A DNA stretch of 64,000 bases from Apoda limacodes (Eukaryota > Arthropoda > Insecta > Lepidoptera > Limacodidae). Position 1 is the first letter of the stretch; each line of letters starts with the position of its first letter. Below, one piece after another: positions 45,316 through 56,834 of the stretch. A program made the translations under genes and the position numbers. Where the stretch lies: the NCBI GenBank assembly GCA_946406115.1, contig OX291551.1, positions 10,416,001 to 10,480,000 on the forward strand. Direction: 5' to 3'. The notes under the pieces were generated by a model. The model saw nothing but the letters and a program-made list of their open reading frames with translations. It had not been told where the DNA came from and did not search any database.

Positions 45316-46019
45316 TTTTTTTTATATGAGTTATTTATAATTTTATTTATTATTTATTCATGTTTCAATATTTTATGAATTTTTCATCAAATAATATTTA
45401 AAATGAAGTCCACGACAGTATTAATATTGAAGCTTCTCGAAAAACGAAGCTTTGAATGAAGGAATCAAAAAATATTCAATTTTAAAATTTTTGGCAAAGG
45501 GGTAATTTGTCTGTTTGTTTAATTATAAAATGAGTTGTAATTGAAAAAAAAAACATTCGTTTAAAAGACTTGTATTTAGTTTTCCTTAAAATTTGACAAC
45601 TGCCTTAAAAAGGTTCGAGAAAAACGCGTTTAAGGTTTGATGAAAAAGTCAAAGGAGGGCCGGAGCGCCCAGAGGTACAATCGTCCATAACTCACAGAGT
45701 TTTGCTACAAAAGACTTAAAATTTTTAGACAATATTTTTTATGAGTTGTACTATTCGATATAATAAAAATTCAAAAAACCGATATTCCGACCCTTTTCGC
45801 CCCATAAAACAGAGTGCATCTGACTCTTGCATAGATTGCTCCCGTTGTCTTTGCTTGTCTTCATCTTATTACTGGGCAACTTTGAAAACAATATCCCAAA
45901 ACATGTTTGTTTTTCATACTTAGTCTGCGCCTGTGAAATTTCTAGTGAAAATATTTCTATAATATTATTTTTTAAAACAAAAAGTAAATTCGTCAGTGTG
46001 CCCTTTTTTAATTTCAGCG
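45316..46019. other. Unassigned AT-rich stretch
   Basis: The overlapping frames of about 60-110 codons here and in the following repeat have no known domain. Confidence 0.35.
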
Positions 46020-46375
46020 AAAAAAACCGTCCAAGAGCGAGTCTGGCTCGCGCACCGAGGATTCCGTGCATGTTTTACGGTTTTCGCTATTTCCTTTATC
46101 TGTGCTATAAGATGTTGCTTCTTACCAAATTTCAAGATCCTGAGTTCACGAGAACCCTGTAGGTTTGGATTCCCTTGCAAGTTTCGAAAATTTGCGTCAT
46201 AAACGGCTGTATCTTTTGATTGCGGTGGCTTAAAAGTTTGATGTTTTCACAGCTCCAAGGGACAACAGACCTGAGTATTTGATATAAATTTTAGTCTTGA
46301 CAGACGGACGGACGGACAACAAAGTGACCCTATAAGGGTTCCGTTTTTCCCTTTCGAGGTACGGAACCCTAAAAA
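46020..46375 (+). mobile_element. Dispersed repeat, 'accgtccaagagcgagtc' start to 'tacggaaccctaaaaa' end
   Basis: Begins AAAAAAACCGTCCAAGAGCG, continuing agtctggctcgcgcaccgagg, the left terminus also seen at 4954 and 34681. It ends 'gacggacggacggacaac', 'ataagggttccgtttttccc', 'acggaaccctaaaaa', as in 3735-4082. So one long family carries both the CAAGTGCGAGTC terminus and the TACGGAACCCTAAAAA tail. Non-coding. Confidence 0.65.
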
Positions 46376-47064
46376 CAGGCTTTAAGCTAATACAGATCTG
46401 TAAAAATTACTTTTGCCTTGATATACCTATTTTTTTTATTAATACCTACAATATTAACATTATTAATACGTATATTTATTTAATAAGTGATGAAAAAAAA
46501 AATTTAAAGAAAAATAGTACTTTAACGTCCGTCAATGCTACTTAATCAAAATGCACTAGAAATGACTACATGTTTTCTTAATACAATTGTCATCTGTCAT
46601 CGAAGACAATAAATAAATCATTGACAATTCTGAAACAATAACTTTTGAATAAAACATGTCAATTTAAATCGGAGACGAGTCGGGACAATGCTTAATATCT
46701 GTTCGGCGATTCTCATTGATCAACGATAATTATGTGCATTATGAACATCACCACATTAAGACGGATGCACACAATCGACAATGTCGGTCTTCTTTTGTCG
46801 GTCAGGTCAGGCGGGTCGTTAAGTGTCGGACAAGAATATTAGACCGAAAGACAGTGACACAAAATACTGGGTGATTTAATACATGTGAGCTATTCTGTAT
46901 GTACACTGCACACAATAATAAATATCGAGCACTTCAAACGTTAGCGTTCAAACTAGGCAGTGCCTCAATGCATCATAAAGGATATTGATTCCGAACTTTA
47001 TCTTTGGGTTATGACTACGACACGACACTTGCCGAGAGTAACCGAAGTTTTCTATAAAAGGTTT
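46376..47064. other. Unassigned stretch
   Basis: Around 46760-46860 'cacaatcgacaatgtcggtc' and 'gtcggtcaggtcaggcgggtcg' are GC-richer, of unknown origin. Nothing else recognised. Confidence 0.35.
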
Positions 47065-47205
47065 TTATTTTTAATACAAGCTTACGGCTCGCCTAATGGT
47101 AAGCGGTCACCGTAGCCTATGGACGCTTGCAACACCAGGGGTATCACTCGCGCGTTGACCCACCCCTTAAAGAATCTAATAACTTCTTGGTAGAAAAGTG
47201 CAAAA
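47065..47205 (-). mobile_element. Jockey-like LINE 3' tail
   Basis: 'aagcttacggctcgcctaatggtaagcggtcaccgtagcctatggacgcttgcaacaccaggggtatcac'-type sequence matches the 3' end of the LINE at 48734-49945 closely for about 100 bp, then diverges. 5'-truncated. Confidence 0.85.
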
Positions 47206-48130
47206 AGTCGCGTGAGTACAAGACATAACTCAGGAGCACAATCAGCAGGAGTTGAATAGAGTAACACGTTAATAATTTAACAACAGATATTGTTAAGAAT
47301 TAGTTTTGTTTTTCTAAAGTGCATTGTTTTAAAATTATTTCCAAAAGTTATATTGGCTTCGTGTTTTGAAAAATTAAAGAAAAGATCGTTTTATGAACTT
47401 TGAAAATAGCAAAAATTTGTTACGGTGATAGTTAGGTAATTGATGAAACACCAGGTTTGAGCTGTACAGGCATAACGATAAAAAAGAGAGCCTACTTATG
47501 TTATTGACTATTTTTAATACATTGGTCAGACATGGCCGCGGCATCGTAACTGTTTCATACCAAAATGGTAAAAAGGAAACCGTTTGGTGAAACTTAGATG
47601 TATGTTACAGTCACAGTACCTAATTAAAAAAATCTTATTATGCGCGGTAGAGCCTGACAGGTACTTGTTCTGCCTACCCTGACTAAAACCCTTGTGCACG
47701 CCACTAGATTACCTTTGTATAATAATGTTGATAACCATAACTCTGTTATGTGCGTCCACTCTTAATCTCCACTTAAAATTACTTTAATGTAACCTACCTC
47801 TTTAAAAGTGAAATTTAAAAAAAGTAATTGCATTATCTTACTTCACCAAATATGTACAGAGTATTCTGGAAAACAAGTTGCATATCTTTTTTGGCTGGAT
47901 CAATTATTACAACAAAAGAGAAAACGGCAAGTGTTAAAAACACATAGTTATGTGTCCGGTACTACGCAATGTGGTGTTCGGCCTTTTTTTAATATTTACA
48001 ATCTATAAGGGTTCTCGCAATAACGATTAAAGGTAAACATTGTCTATCAGTGAATCTGTTCAGCATTATATAGATAGAAAGATACTGCAACATGCTGGGA
48101 GCTGCGCTGCTGTGATTGTACCTATTCTAA
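47206..48130. other. Unassigned stretch
   Basis: Nothing recognised apart from the target-site TAA at 48128-48130. Confidence 0.35.
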
Positions 48131-48659
48131 GGCTCGAACTACATGCATCCGGAATCTCTCTGTCCGGAAAAAAAACCGCTCCGGATTAGCCTGGGTCAAA
48201 TCCATTTCTAAAACAAACATTTGGATTTCCCCTACATCGACTACATAGGATCAGGAATCAGAAATTCTGAATTTTACCCGAAAGCAACCGGAGCTTGCTC
48301 CTGTTTCTCCCGACGCCCTGTCTGTTATTTTTCGGCATGAATGGGCAAATATTGGCAAATGTGTGCCTGACAGAGTCACAGCAATGAGCGCGTGCACGCA
48401 TTTATTTAAAATAAAAAATGATATATGCAGTAGTATTTTTAAATTTCTTATTTTATCGTTTTGTTTTTATTGGCGGCCACATCAGCTTAACACAAAGATC
48501 TCAGCAAAAGATAATGTTTACAAGACAACCATCCAACGCAAGTTGATCGACTAAGCCGATTTCTCTCCGTATTCAAACCGGCCGCATGTAGTCTATATTA
48601 TCATACCGAAATCGTTTTTTTTCCTGACGGAGAGATTCCGGATGGATGTAGTTCGAGTC
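48131..48659. mobile_element. Harbinger-like MITE, 529 bp
   Basis: The left end GGCTCGAACTACATGCATCC, continuing ggaatctctctgtccggaaaaaaaac, and the right end in reverse complement GACTCGAACTACATCCATCC, continuing ggaatctctccgtcaggaaaaaaaac, are inverted repeats of about 46 bp. TAA flanks both sides (48128-48130, 48660-48662). A 3-bp TWA target duplication plus a GG-C start fits PIF/Harbinger. No transposase or MADF sequence inside. Confidence 0.75.
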
Positions 48660-48801
48660 TAAAAAGATATAATTGTAGCTCAGATGGCAATAATGTATTC
48701 GTTACCCAAATTAAAGAGGTGTGTGCGCCATTGTTTTTTTTTTTTTTTTTTTATACCACTAAGGTGGCTAACAAGCTTACGGTCCGCCTGATGGTAAGCG
48801 G

Positions 48802-49308
48802 TCACTGTAGCCTATGGACGCTTGCAACACCAGGGGTATCACTTGCGCGTTGCCGACCCTTCAGAAATCTAATAACTTCTTTCTTGAAGAACTCCATACT
48901 GTAGTCCTTGCAGAAAACCTTAGCAGGGAGCTCATTCCACAACTTAAGCGTTCGCGGGAGGAAGTTTCTCTGAAACCGCACTGTACGCGACCATTTAGGT
49001 TCTAAAGTGTGAGAATGAATTCCCTGCCGATGGCAAGCGGTGCGATGGTAGAAAGTAGCCGTGGGCATCATTTCGAACAATTCCTCAGAACACAACCCAT
49101 TGTACAAGCGGTAGAACACACACAGGGAGGCAAAGTCTCTCCTCAGACTTAAGGGCTCGATACCGCAAGTGAGTTTGGAATCGTCGACAATTCTCACAGC
49201 CCGTCGTTGAACCGAGTCAAAAGGGCCAAGCTGGTATCCAGGTGCACCTGCCCAGATATGGCAGCAGTACTCCATATGGGGCCGAACTTGCAACTTGTAA
49301 AGTAACAA
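48802..49308 (-). pseudogene. C-terminal ORF2 piece of the LINE
   Basis: 168 residues: begins LLYKLQVRPHMEYCCHIWAG, continues GPFDSVQRRAVRIVDD and ends near LWNELPAKVFCKDYSMEFFK with RFLKGRQR. It is the conserved tail behind the RT domain in this family. The middle piece linking it to the RT part lies in another frame at 49217-49552 (FNPTKTQVCAFTAKKTPF, GILGVDISSDVQF). Together these three pieces once formed one ORF2. Confidence 0.88.
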
Positions 49309-49568
49309 CCTTTGCCCCGACGTGAAGTACTACTTCGTTCTGTTGAGTACACCAAGTTTTTTTGGACGCCAGCTTCTCCTTATCTTGTAAATGATCTCGG
49401 AACTGAACATCGCTGGAGATATCGACACCAAGGATCCCAATGCTCTTGGAGACGGGGAGAGGAGTGTTTTGGAATTGTAGGACTACAGTAAATGGAGTTT
49501 TCTTAGCGGTGAACGCGCACACTTGTGTCTTTGTAGGGTTGAATTGGAGCAAGTTTACCCGTCCCCAG

Positions 49569-49892
49569 TCAGAGAGGTCTCAGTGTGGTCTCGATTTGAG
49601 ACACAAGTTCTCCGCAGTTTTCCTCCACAACGGAACGAGGGATGTTTGCACGACCCGTATAAAAAGCGTCTCCAGTACTGTCATCTGCATAGCAATGTAT
49701 GTTGTTGATGTCCAACATGTCATTGATATGCAGTAGAAACAGCGTAGGAGACAGCACAGAGCCTTGCGGGACACCAGCATTAATGTCTATGCTACCAGAG
49801 CAACTACCGTCAACTACGGTTCGTATGCGTCTGCCGGACAAAAAGCTAGCCACCCATTTGCACAAACCCTCGGGCACTCCGTAAGATGGCAA
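49569..49892 (-). pseudogene. RT domain piece of the LINE at 48734-49945
   Basis: The 107-residue frame carries RT motifs in order: 'LCKWVASFLSGRRIRTVV', 'NAGVPQGSVLSPTLF' (near residues 38-52) and 'IHCYADDSTGD' (near 64-74), with the catalytic YADD. Upstream sequence to about 49925 in the same sense reads IEKTAHRGLLSKLPSYG, the usual lead-in, altered. The finger region and the first catalytic Asp are missing through 5' truncation. The frame shifts near 49569. Confidence 0.9.
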
Positions 49893-49945
49893 CTTCGATA
49901 GAAGACCCCGGTGGGCAGTTTTCTCGATATTTATGTTCTTTTTTC

Positions 49946-50219
49946 AATAAACGGGGCTACTGACAAATGATTTGTCCTGTCTCTAACGAATATAATTATA
50001 CAAGTTAAGGTTAAACATAACTCTGGGCTATATTCTTTAGCAATAGGGTGTAATTGCATCCCAGGTTATTCTCGCCAATCTCCTCAAGCTTTCCTTTTAA
50101 ATTTTTTTGATTCGTGTCTCTTAATTTGCTGAAGAAATCAAATTTGTACGGGTTGTTGTTGTGTTTAAACTATTTGCTATGCGCACAATGGACATTTTCA
50201 TAAATAGTTATGTACTTAA
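49946..50219. other. Unassigned stretch
   Basis: Nothing recognised before the TTAA at 50216-50219. Confidence 0.35.
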
Positions 50220-51058
50220 CACGTTAACGGTCAACCCGGTCAATGTTGTGCGATGCTTAGCGACTGCTGACTAAGCGAAGTAAAATTCTGCATTTGTTTT
50301 AATTTTAATTAATTTTGTTTTACTTTTATTTACTTTGATTTATATATGAATAATGTGTTTTCATTAACACAGAATGATTTTTGACCCTCTATTACAAATT
50401 ATAAAGCATCGGACATCAATGGCCTCAACAGACCAAAATTGAAATTCGTTTCATATGTCCCCGCGGTCAAGTTGTCGCTCAATCCCGCCCGCGAGTCCGA
50501 CTCGCACTTGACCTTCTTTTCTTTCATAAAAACTTTTCCCTAGCAATAATAAAAACAACAAAAAATAATCATATAATTTGATGCAGACGTTCGAAAATTA
50601 TAGCGTTAATGTTTTTTTCTAGAATACGGCACAGAAGCAGTAGCAGCATCAGCAGCGTTCCTCGCGCGGACTGCAGAACTCTTCTACGCCGACTCCCCTT
50701 TTTACATCTTTATCAGAAATAAGAGAACTAAGCTGGTCACATTCAGCGCTGTCATTTTCGACCCAAACCAAGGGAAACAGTGATTCGTTTTTATATATAT
50801 AGAATAGTGTCTCAAAAATCATACTTGTTTTTCTTAGTTAATGTCTCTTCTAAAAACCAAGCTATGTAGGATATACAAGAAGGCCTCGCGGATTAACTTC
50901 TAAGCAAATTATCTTTTAAGATTTAAGAGTTTTGATCGCAGGCCTGACGCGCGGTCAACAGTGTCAGACACGGCTTAATCGGAAGGCTTTAGTGTCGCCA
51001 AACATTGCCCCCATGGCGCGAATGGAACGTTGCAAATTTTTTATTAGCAGTTAGCGTG
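50220..51058. mobile_element. piggyBac-like non-autonomous element, 839 bp
   Basis: TTAA tetranucleotides at 50216-50219 and 51059-51062 bracket inverted termini CACGTTAACGGTCAAC and, in reverse complement, CACGCTAACTGCTAAT (about 14 bp with mismatches). TTAA duplication is the signature of piggyBac transposons. There is no transposase frame. The interior includes, near 50487-50515, a 'gcgagtccgactcgcacttgacc' string that matches a terminus of the 'accaagtgcgagtc' family, possibly a nested remnant. Confidence 0.6.
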
Positions 51059-51062
51059 TTAA

Positions 51063-53449
51063 GACTGTGAATCTACGACGTGATGAGATAAAAAAAAATT
51101 ACATTTCAAAATACGGAATTATAATATAATGCTGTGACATGCAAGCGACGGAAGGATTATTTATATTCTAGTTTATTAAACTAAGTAATTTAAGTTTGCA
51201 TACATACAAATATAATGTAATAATAGCAAATAAAATAAAATGTTATTAATACTAATATTAATACAAAACTCAATAGGTAGATTTACGTGCTTAACGCAAA
51301 AAAAATATAACCACAAAAATTTATTAAACAAACTAATAGAATTTACCAAATGCCACACATTAATAACTTACTGATAGTGAAATTATGTTTGCCATTTGCA
51401 CCAATATAAAAAAACAAGCTCGAAATAATGTTAAAAATGTATAAAAGCACAAAGTTAAGCCGTACCTGAACAGACCTCTTATCAGCATTCTCTTTGAATC
51501 TGTCAGTCGCTCTTATATTACTTTTGAGTTACGTTTGCAGTGATGAAATGTCATTCTATTTTTATTACAAATTACGTATGTCATTCAATTGCTGTCTTTA
51601 TGTAAGTGATGGTCTTTTATGAAAGCGGGAAATATTGCTTATTAATTATTTTCTATAGATTCGTGTTACCACGAAAAATAATGCTAATGTAATTAAATTT
51701 ATCGCCATGTGTCGTGAATATAAATAAATTACTGTCAAAGACCACATTAATTATCAGACTGCCCTAAAACTTGTAATAGTAACATAAACTTATATTTTTT
51801 TTTATTTGTATTTTATAGGTAAAAAAAATTACATTATAACAAGATGAAAATCCCTTGAATAACATCCACTGCTTGTCATAAAAATTACAAACACCATATT
51901 CTCATCAATACTCCATTGAATAAATCTGGCGTATTTATTTCGCCTGATACTTGTTGCTACTATTTGCTTTTTATATTTTTGAGAGTCGAATTTCGCTCAG
52001 TTTCGGGGTTGAATAAAAAGATGGAATTTACAGTTTTGGGTTTAACAGTAATAAGTTTGCACTGAATCATTCAGTCAGGAAAAAACATTAAAGTATTTAA
52101 GAAACGGCATTTTAGTGTAAGAACTAAATAATGCTGCACCTTTTATATTTTAAACCAAACCAAACTATGGTTGACAAGAAATAATAGAATATTTGGAATA
52201 TTTGAATTTAGGTCTTTTTTGTGAAATATAGCGCCATGAAGATTATATAATTTGAACAACGTTACCACTTTCATGTTGTTTCCAACTCAGCGGACGCTCC
52301 ATGATCTGAAATGAATTTTGCGACGACCATTTCAGAACCATTATAGGTCATTAGGCTGAATGTTAAACGTTTCGAGCGCTACATTATTGGAAGAAACACG
52401 CATTACATTATAGGCTACAGTAACGCACTGTCATGAATGACTCATTTGTAATACTTACCATTGAGTTATTACGATACTAAAAAACCTGAAGGCTACAAAA
52501 ATGCTAAAAATATTTAACAAATTAAAAATTACACAAAAAACCTGTTTTATTTTTTTATGTTATTTATTCTATTCTGTATTCTTTAGTTTTATTTTTCATC
52601 TTGACCGCGCTTTTGGCATCGAACCCACGACCTAATAGACAGATACACATGTATCAGACTCTATGAATGAATTGATGGCTTAGGTTGTAAAAATGATTTG
52701 AGCTTGATAATATGTTTTCACTGAGTATACCTACTGAAAATTTGGTAAATAAATCATTTTTAAACATATATATTTGTCTGTTTCTTCGCAAGTTTCCAAA
52801 ATTAGATTAGAAAGACCGCGTGTCGTCGTAATAATAGGAAGAAAATTTGTGCCTAAATAAAATTTTGGGCAATGCATTGAAGTAAAAACTTTTTAGTTAT
52901 TTTATGTTATATTTATTCTATTTCTATTACGGTAAATCATTATAAAAAAGTAGATCTTCCTTTTTTTTGAGATTTTTATTTTTAAGTTTAATATTTGACT
53001 TTTCAACAGTTAAGTTTTTAGCCGAATGCCTTTGTAAATGATTATAGCAAACGTTCTTAATAAAATTTTGCCTTAAATTGTAAGATATTCGAATATAAAA
53101 TTATCAAATATATGTATCCTCTTGTAATTTCGACATCTTTGCATCGATTCTTATGTGCACCATAATACCAGTTTTGATATATAATAGAAATTATAATTAT
53201 ATAAGGGTAAACATTGCAGCAGGTACACTGACGGTAAAAATTTAATTTTTATTCACTTCTTTGTGTGGGGTGTTGTATGTGAGTTCGACATTATTCGAGA
53301 AGCGAGCAACACATACCCTCTGTATTGGTTGTGCTACTATATTAATTTATTAAGAGTGATATAAGGAATTGAGCTACTGCCTTTTTTATCTTCGTCTTCA
53401 GTGTAGTCAACTCTGCGCCAAAAACAACTACTCTTCTATCTAATCTATT
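51063..53449. other. Unassigned stretch
   Basis: About 2.4 kb, AT-rich, no gene recognised. On the minus strand near 52636-52618 'gtcgtgggttcgatgcc' looks like a pol III box B, but no box A stands at the right distance. Confidence 0.35.
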
Positions 53450-53735
53450 TAATCAACCGAATTCAAAAAAGGAAGAGGTTCTCAATTCGACTGTATTTTT
53501 TATTATGTTTGTTACCTCAGAACTTTCGACTGGGTGAAACGATTTTGATGATTCTTTTTTATTTGAAAGTTGGTGCTTCCCGTGTGGTCCCATTTCAATT
53601 TGGTCCAGTTTTGACATCATCTCATGGCATCTATGAGAAAACCGTATAAGTCTTAAATTTTGGATGTTTTTAGTGTACGTCTTTTGTAAAAAATAAAAAC
53701 GTTTTAACAAAAAAAAACGACCGGCTTCAAAAAGA
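53450..53735 (+). mobile_element. Dispersed repeat, 'attcaaaaaaggaagagg' family
   Basis: Shares its head with 9889-10110 and continues with 'ttgttacctcagaactttcgactgggtg', 'gtgcttcccgtgtggtcccattt' and an end in 'cgaccggcttcaaaaag'. From memory a common lepidopteran element. The minus frame across it (53453-53740) is a chance open frame. Confidence 0.5.
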
Positions 53736-54324
53736 TACACTAAAAAGGTAAAAATAATTACTTATTTCCAAAAATCCTATCGGAATTACAGTTTGTAGTT
53801 GGTGTCTATGTACCTAACAGTTTATAACACATTGAGTTGTTTTGTTTTCCTGGCGGTGAGTAAGGTTGCCAGAGCTGCATTTTAATGATAACCTTTTAGG
53901 CCGATAAGTATCACATTGTAAAATTTTCTTTTACTTTTTTTCTTTATTACAATTGAAGAGGTATCACACAATTAGAAATGAATGATGATTGTGTCTAGTT
54001 ACCGCACCACAGACCACAGACCTTTTATTTTTGTACTTTAATTTGTTGTTCTTAAAACTTTGGTGTCCCTGTTCCGATAATTTCGTTTATACCATTCTCT
54101 CTGTGTTTTCATTTAAGGTAAATGATTAGGTCTTTGGTATTACTCAATATTTTCAGATATGTAGGTGTATTTTAAAGAGAAAAATGTTTTTACCCATATT
54201 ATTTTCTATATATTTGTTTAATTGTTGACCGTTTTCTCATTATTTTGGTCTATTTATTGTTATTTCCGTTTAATTAAGTAAATTCCTTTATTAAAATCCT
54301 TTACTTTTTAATTTGGTCGCATTA
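53736..54324. other. Unassigned AT-rich stretch
   Basis: Nothing recognised. Confidence 0.35.
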
Positions 54325-54396
54325 TAAAAGGCCGCTTACTTAGGCCGCTAAGTTCACACCGGTCATTATTCCGGCTACAAGCTCGAGCACAATTTT

Positions 54397-54726
54397 GTGA
54401 GTCGTGCCGGTGTATGTATGTTCGTCCGGGAGGATATCTGCTGTCGCCGCCTTCGTAGCCTTGAACACAAGGACCTGTCGATATTGTTGGTGCGCGTAGA
54501 TCACGGCGGCCACACTTGTATCTATGCGTGCCTATACAGATCTCATAGAGGTAATACGGACGTAGCTCGACTCTTCACGCACCTGAGTTTGACGACTGAC
54601 AAAGTTTTAGAACAATATCCCACAGCAGAACTGGTTATACTAGGAGACGTTACACCCACCATCGTGAGTGGCTCAGTTCTCAAAAAAATAACTACGCAGA
54701 GATATCTGCTCATGAATTTGCTCTGA
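54397..54726 (+). pseudogene. APE-type endonuclease piece of the LINE
   Basis: A 109-residue frame from the endonuclease that nicks the genomic target. It includes GVCMFVREDICCRRL, VDHGGHTCIYACLYRSHRG (the usual 'vYRpP'-like strand) and LVILGDVTPTIV, where the conserved GDFN is changed to GDVT. A frameshift follows, and the SDH-like 'PLDHCVV' sits at about 54863-54884 in another frame. With GDFN mutated it would be inactive. Confidence 0.8.
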
Positions 54727-55022
54727 CCTATGGATTCTCTCAGCTGGTACTTTCTCCAACGACAAAACCAGATATAGAGGACCATACGAGCTCCTTACTT
54801 GACCTTTTGCTGACTACACGTCCAGACGGATATCCCGTATAAGTGGATGCGCCTTTAGGCCCCTTGGACCACTGTGTTGTTCGGACTAAAGTGTCATGCA
54901 CAAATCTCGATCCATCTGGGCCAACTAATTGGCGTAGTGTGTGGCATTATAAGTCGGCAGACTGGGATGGATTGCGAGAATTTTATTACAGGCCTATCAC
55001 TATTACCTATCTCCTCTTTTAG

Positions 55023-55592
55023 GTGATGGTGCGTGTGATCAACACACAGCTTCTAAGATACCTAGAAGAACACGACCTGGTCAGTGACCGTCAATATGGC
55101 TTTCACCACGGTCGCTCGACTGGTGATTTTCTAGTGTATCTCACACACCGATGGATACTAGCCATTGAGAGTCAAAGGGAGGCATTGGCATGTAGCCTGT
55201 ACATAGCAAAGGCGTTTGATGGCACTGGCTCCGGTGTCTTCTTTCGAAGTTGCCTTCTTACGGAGTGCCCGAGGGTTTGTGCAAATCGGTGGCTAACTTT
55301 TTGTCCGGAAGACGCATACGAACCGTAGTTGACGGTAGTTGCAAGGCTCTGTGCTGTCTCCTACGCTGTTTCAACTGCATATCAATGACATAACATGCAT
55401 TGCTATGCAGATGACAGTACTGGAAATGGTAATTACACAGGTCGTGGAAACATCCCTCGTTTCGTCGCGGAAGAAAACCGCGGAGAACTTCTATCTCAAA
55501 TCGAGACTACACTATCAAAGGTCTCTGACTGGGGACGGGAAATCTTGGTGATTCAACCGTACAAAGACACAAGTGTGCGCGTTCATCGCTAA
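55023..55592 (+). pseudogene. RT pieces of the LINE at 54325-56140
   Basis: In order across two frames: LLRYLEEHDLVSDRQYGF, HHGRSTGDFLVYLTHRW, ALACSLYIAKAFDGTG (first catalytic Asp region; usual 'SLDIAKAFD' has D changed to Y). After a frame break there is QGSVLSPTLFQLHINDI and then MHCYADDSTGNG with the YADD. Stops at about 55326 and elsewhere prevent a full-length product. Confidence 0.88.
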
Positions 55593-56146
55593 GAAAACCC
55601 CATTCATTGTAGTCCCACAATCTCCTTTTCACGTCAGGGCAGAGGTTGCTGCTTTACAAGTCGCAAGTTCGGCCCCATATGAAGTACTGCTGCCATCTCT
55701 GGGCGGGTGCAACCGGATATCAGCTTGGCCCTTTTGACTCGGTTCAACGACGGGCTGTGAGAATTGTCGACGCTCCCAAACTCACTTGCCTCGCTGTGTG
55801 TGTTCTACCGCTTGTACAATGGGATGTGTTCTGAGGAATTGTTCGAAATGATGCTTTCTACCATCGCACCGCTCGCCATAGGCGAATTTAGAACCGAAAT
55901 GGTCGCGTACAGTGCGGTTTCAGAGAAACTTCCTCCCGCGAACGCTTGGGTTGTGGAATGAGCTCCCTGCCAATGTAATCTCTAAGCACTGCAGTAGAGG
56001 GTAAAGAAAGTTATTAGATTTTTGAAGGGTTGGTAACGCGCAAGTGATTCCCCCGGTGTTACTAGCGCCCATAGTCTACGGTGACCGCTTACCATCAGTT
56101 GGACCGTAAGCTTGTTGTTTGCCACCTAAGTGTTATATAAAAAAAA

Positions 56147-56834
56147 ACGGGTTGCACTCCGGGAGTGCCGGCAGAAGTGAAATCATGCAACATGGATATA
56201 ACATTTTAACATGTGTAATCCGCACTTTCACCTTTTCACTAACCCAATTTTTTCTTACTTTTTATTCATCCGAGACGACCTATTTACTTCCCATCACTAC
56301 ATATTTATTTATTATAAAGAAAAGTTTTCACTTCAAAAAAAAAAACGAGTTGCACTCCGTGTGTGAAAGTGAAAACCTTTACACACGATTCGCGCTTGAC
56401 ACTCAAATATGACACAAGACATGTCTTTGACATTGTCAAGAAATAATAATGTTTGTTTATTTACTTTTTTGACGTAGTATATTTGACATGGTAATCTGTC
56501 ATAGAATTGAAATTCCATATCCAACCTCCCTGTACTACTCATAATCGCGAATACTTAAAATAAAAATTATAATAGGCGTGGCATTACGGTTTCCGCCTTA
56601 CGAATTTCCACGATTAGGACACGTGACCTGACGCGAATTTATAATTTTTTACCCATACCAAAAAAAGGGCACAACGCCGCTAAAGAAGTTTTCACTTCAA
56701 AAATCTTCTTTTTATTTTGCCAATCATATGGCGTGGCATTATGGTTTCCGTCTTTCGAATTTTCGATCAACCTGACACGACTTTTTTACCCATCACAATA
56801 AAAGTGCCATCGCCGCTAAAGAAGTTTTCACTTA
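56147..56834 (+). mobile_element. Cluster of three 'cgagttgcactccgggagtgcc' elements
   Basis: Copy a (56147-56334) starts ACGGGTTGCACTCCGGGAGT and ends AAGTTTTCACTTC but has a different interior. Copy b (56344-56698) is a near-complete short form, with the GAAAGTGAAAAC start and GTTTTCACTTC end. Copy c (about 56730-56834) is the right third only ('gcgtggcattatggtttccg' to 'gaagttttcactt'). They lie head to tail immediately after the A tail of the LINE, separated only by A runs. Confidence 0.75.

Larger units (their letters stand above)
48734..49945 (-). mobile_element. Jockey-like LINE, 5'-truncated, with poly(A)
   Basis: Minus-strand element running from within the RT domain (about 49945) through the C-terminus of ORF2 and a short 3' region to an A run of about 19 (plus strand T run 48734-48753). 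The last ~150 bp is the tail found also at 10-345, 20753-20848, 32930-33065, 35418-35665, 47065-47205 and, in the other orientation, near 56040-56140. Frameshifts break the frame into three overlapping pieces. Confidence 0.9.
54325..56140 (+). mobile_element. Jockey-like LINE, internally deleted copy
   Basis: Same family as 48734-49945 but in plus orientation and reaching further 5', into the endonuclease domain (from about 54340). The coding sequence jumps from the end of the endonuclease (DHCVVRTKVSCTNL, WRSVWHYKSADWDGL) directly at about 54985 to the start of the RT (YRPITITYLL). Roughly 200 residues that normally lie between are missing. It ends in the family 3' tail and an A run at 56138-56146. 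Several frameshifts. Confidence 0.88.

Noticed and set aside
45751..46180. Overlapping 71-111-codon frames on both strands
   Set aside because: They overlie or run into a dispersed repeat ('accgtccaagagcgagtc'), where such frames recur by chance; no domain.
52600..52660. tRNA-derived SINE on the minus strand (box B-like 'ggttcgatgcc')
   Set aside because: No box A at the expected distance and no tail; a single 11-bp match is not enough.
53453..53740. 95-codon minus-strand frame
   Set aside because: It is the antisense of a dispersed repeat shared with 9889-10110.
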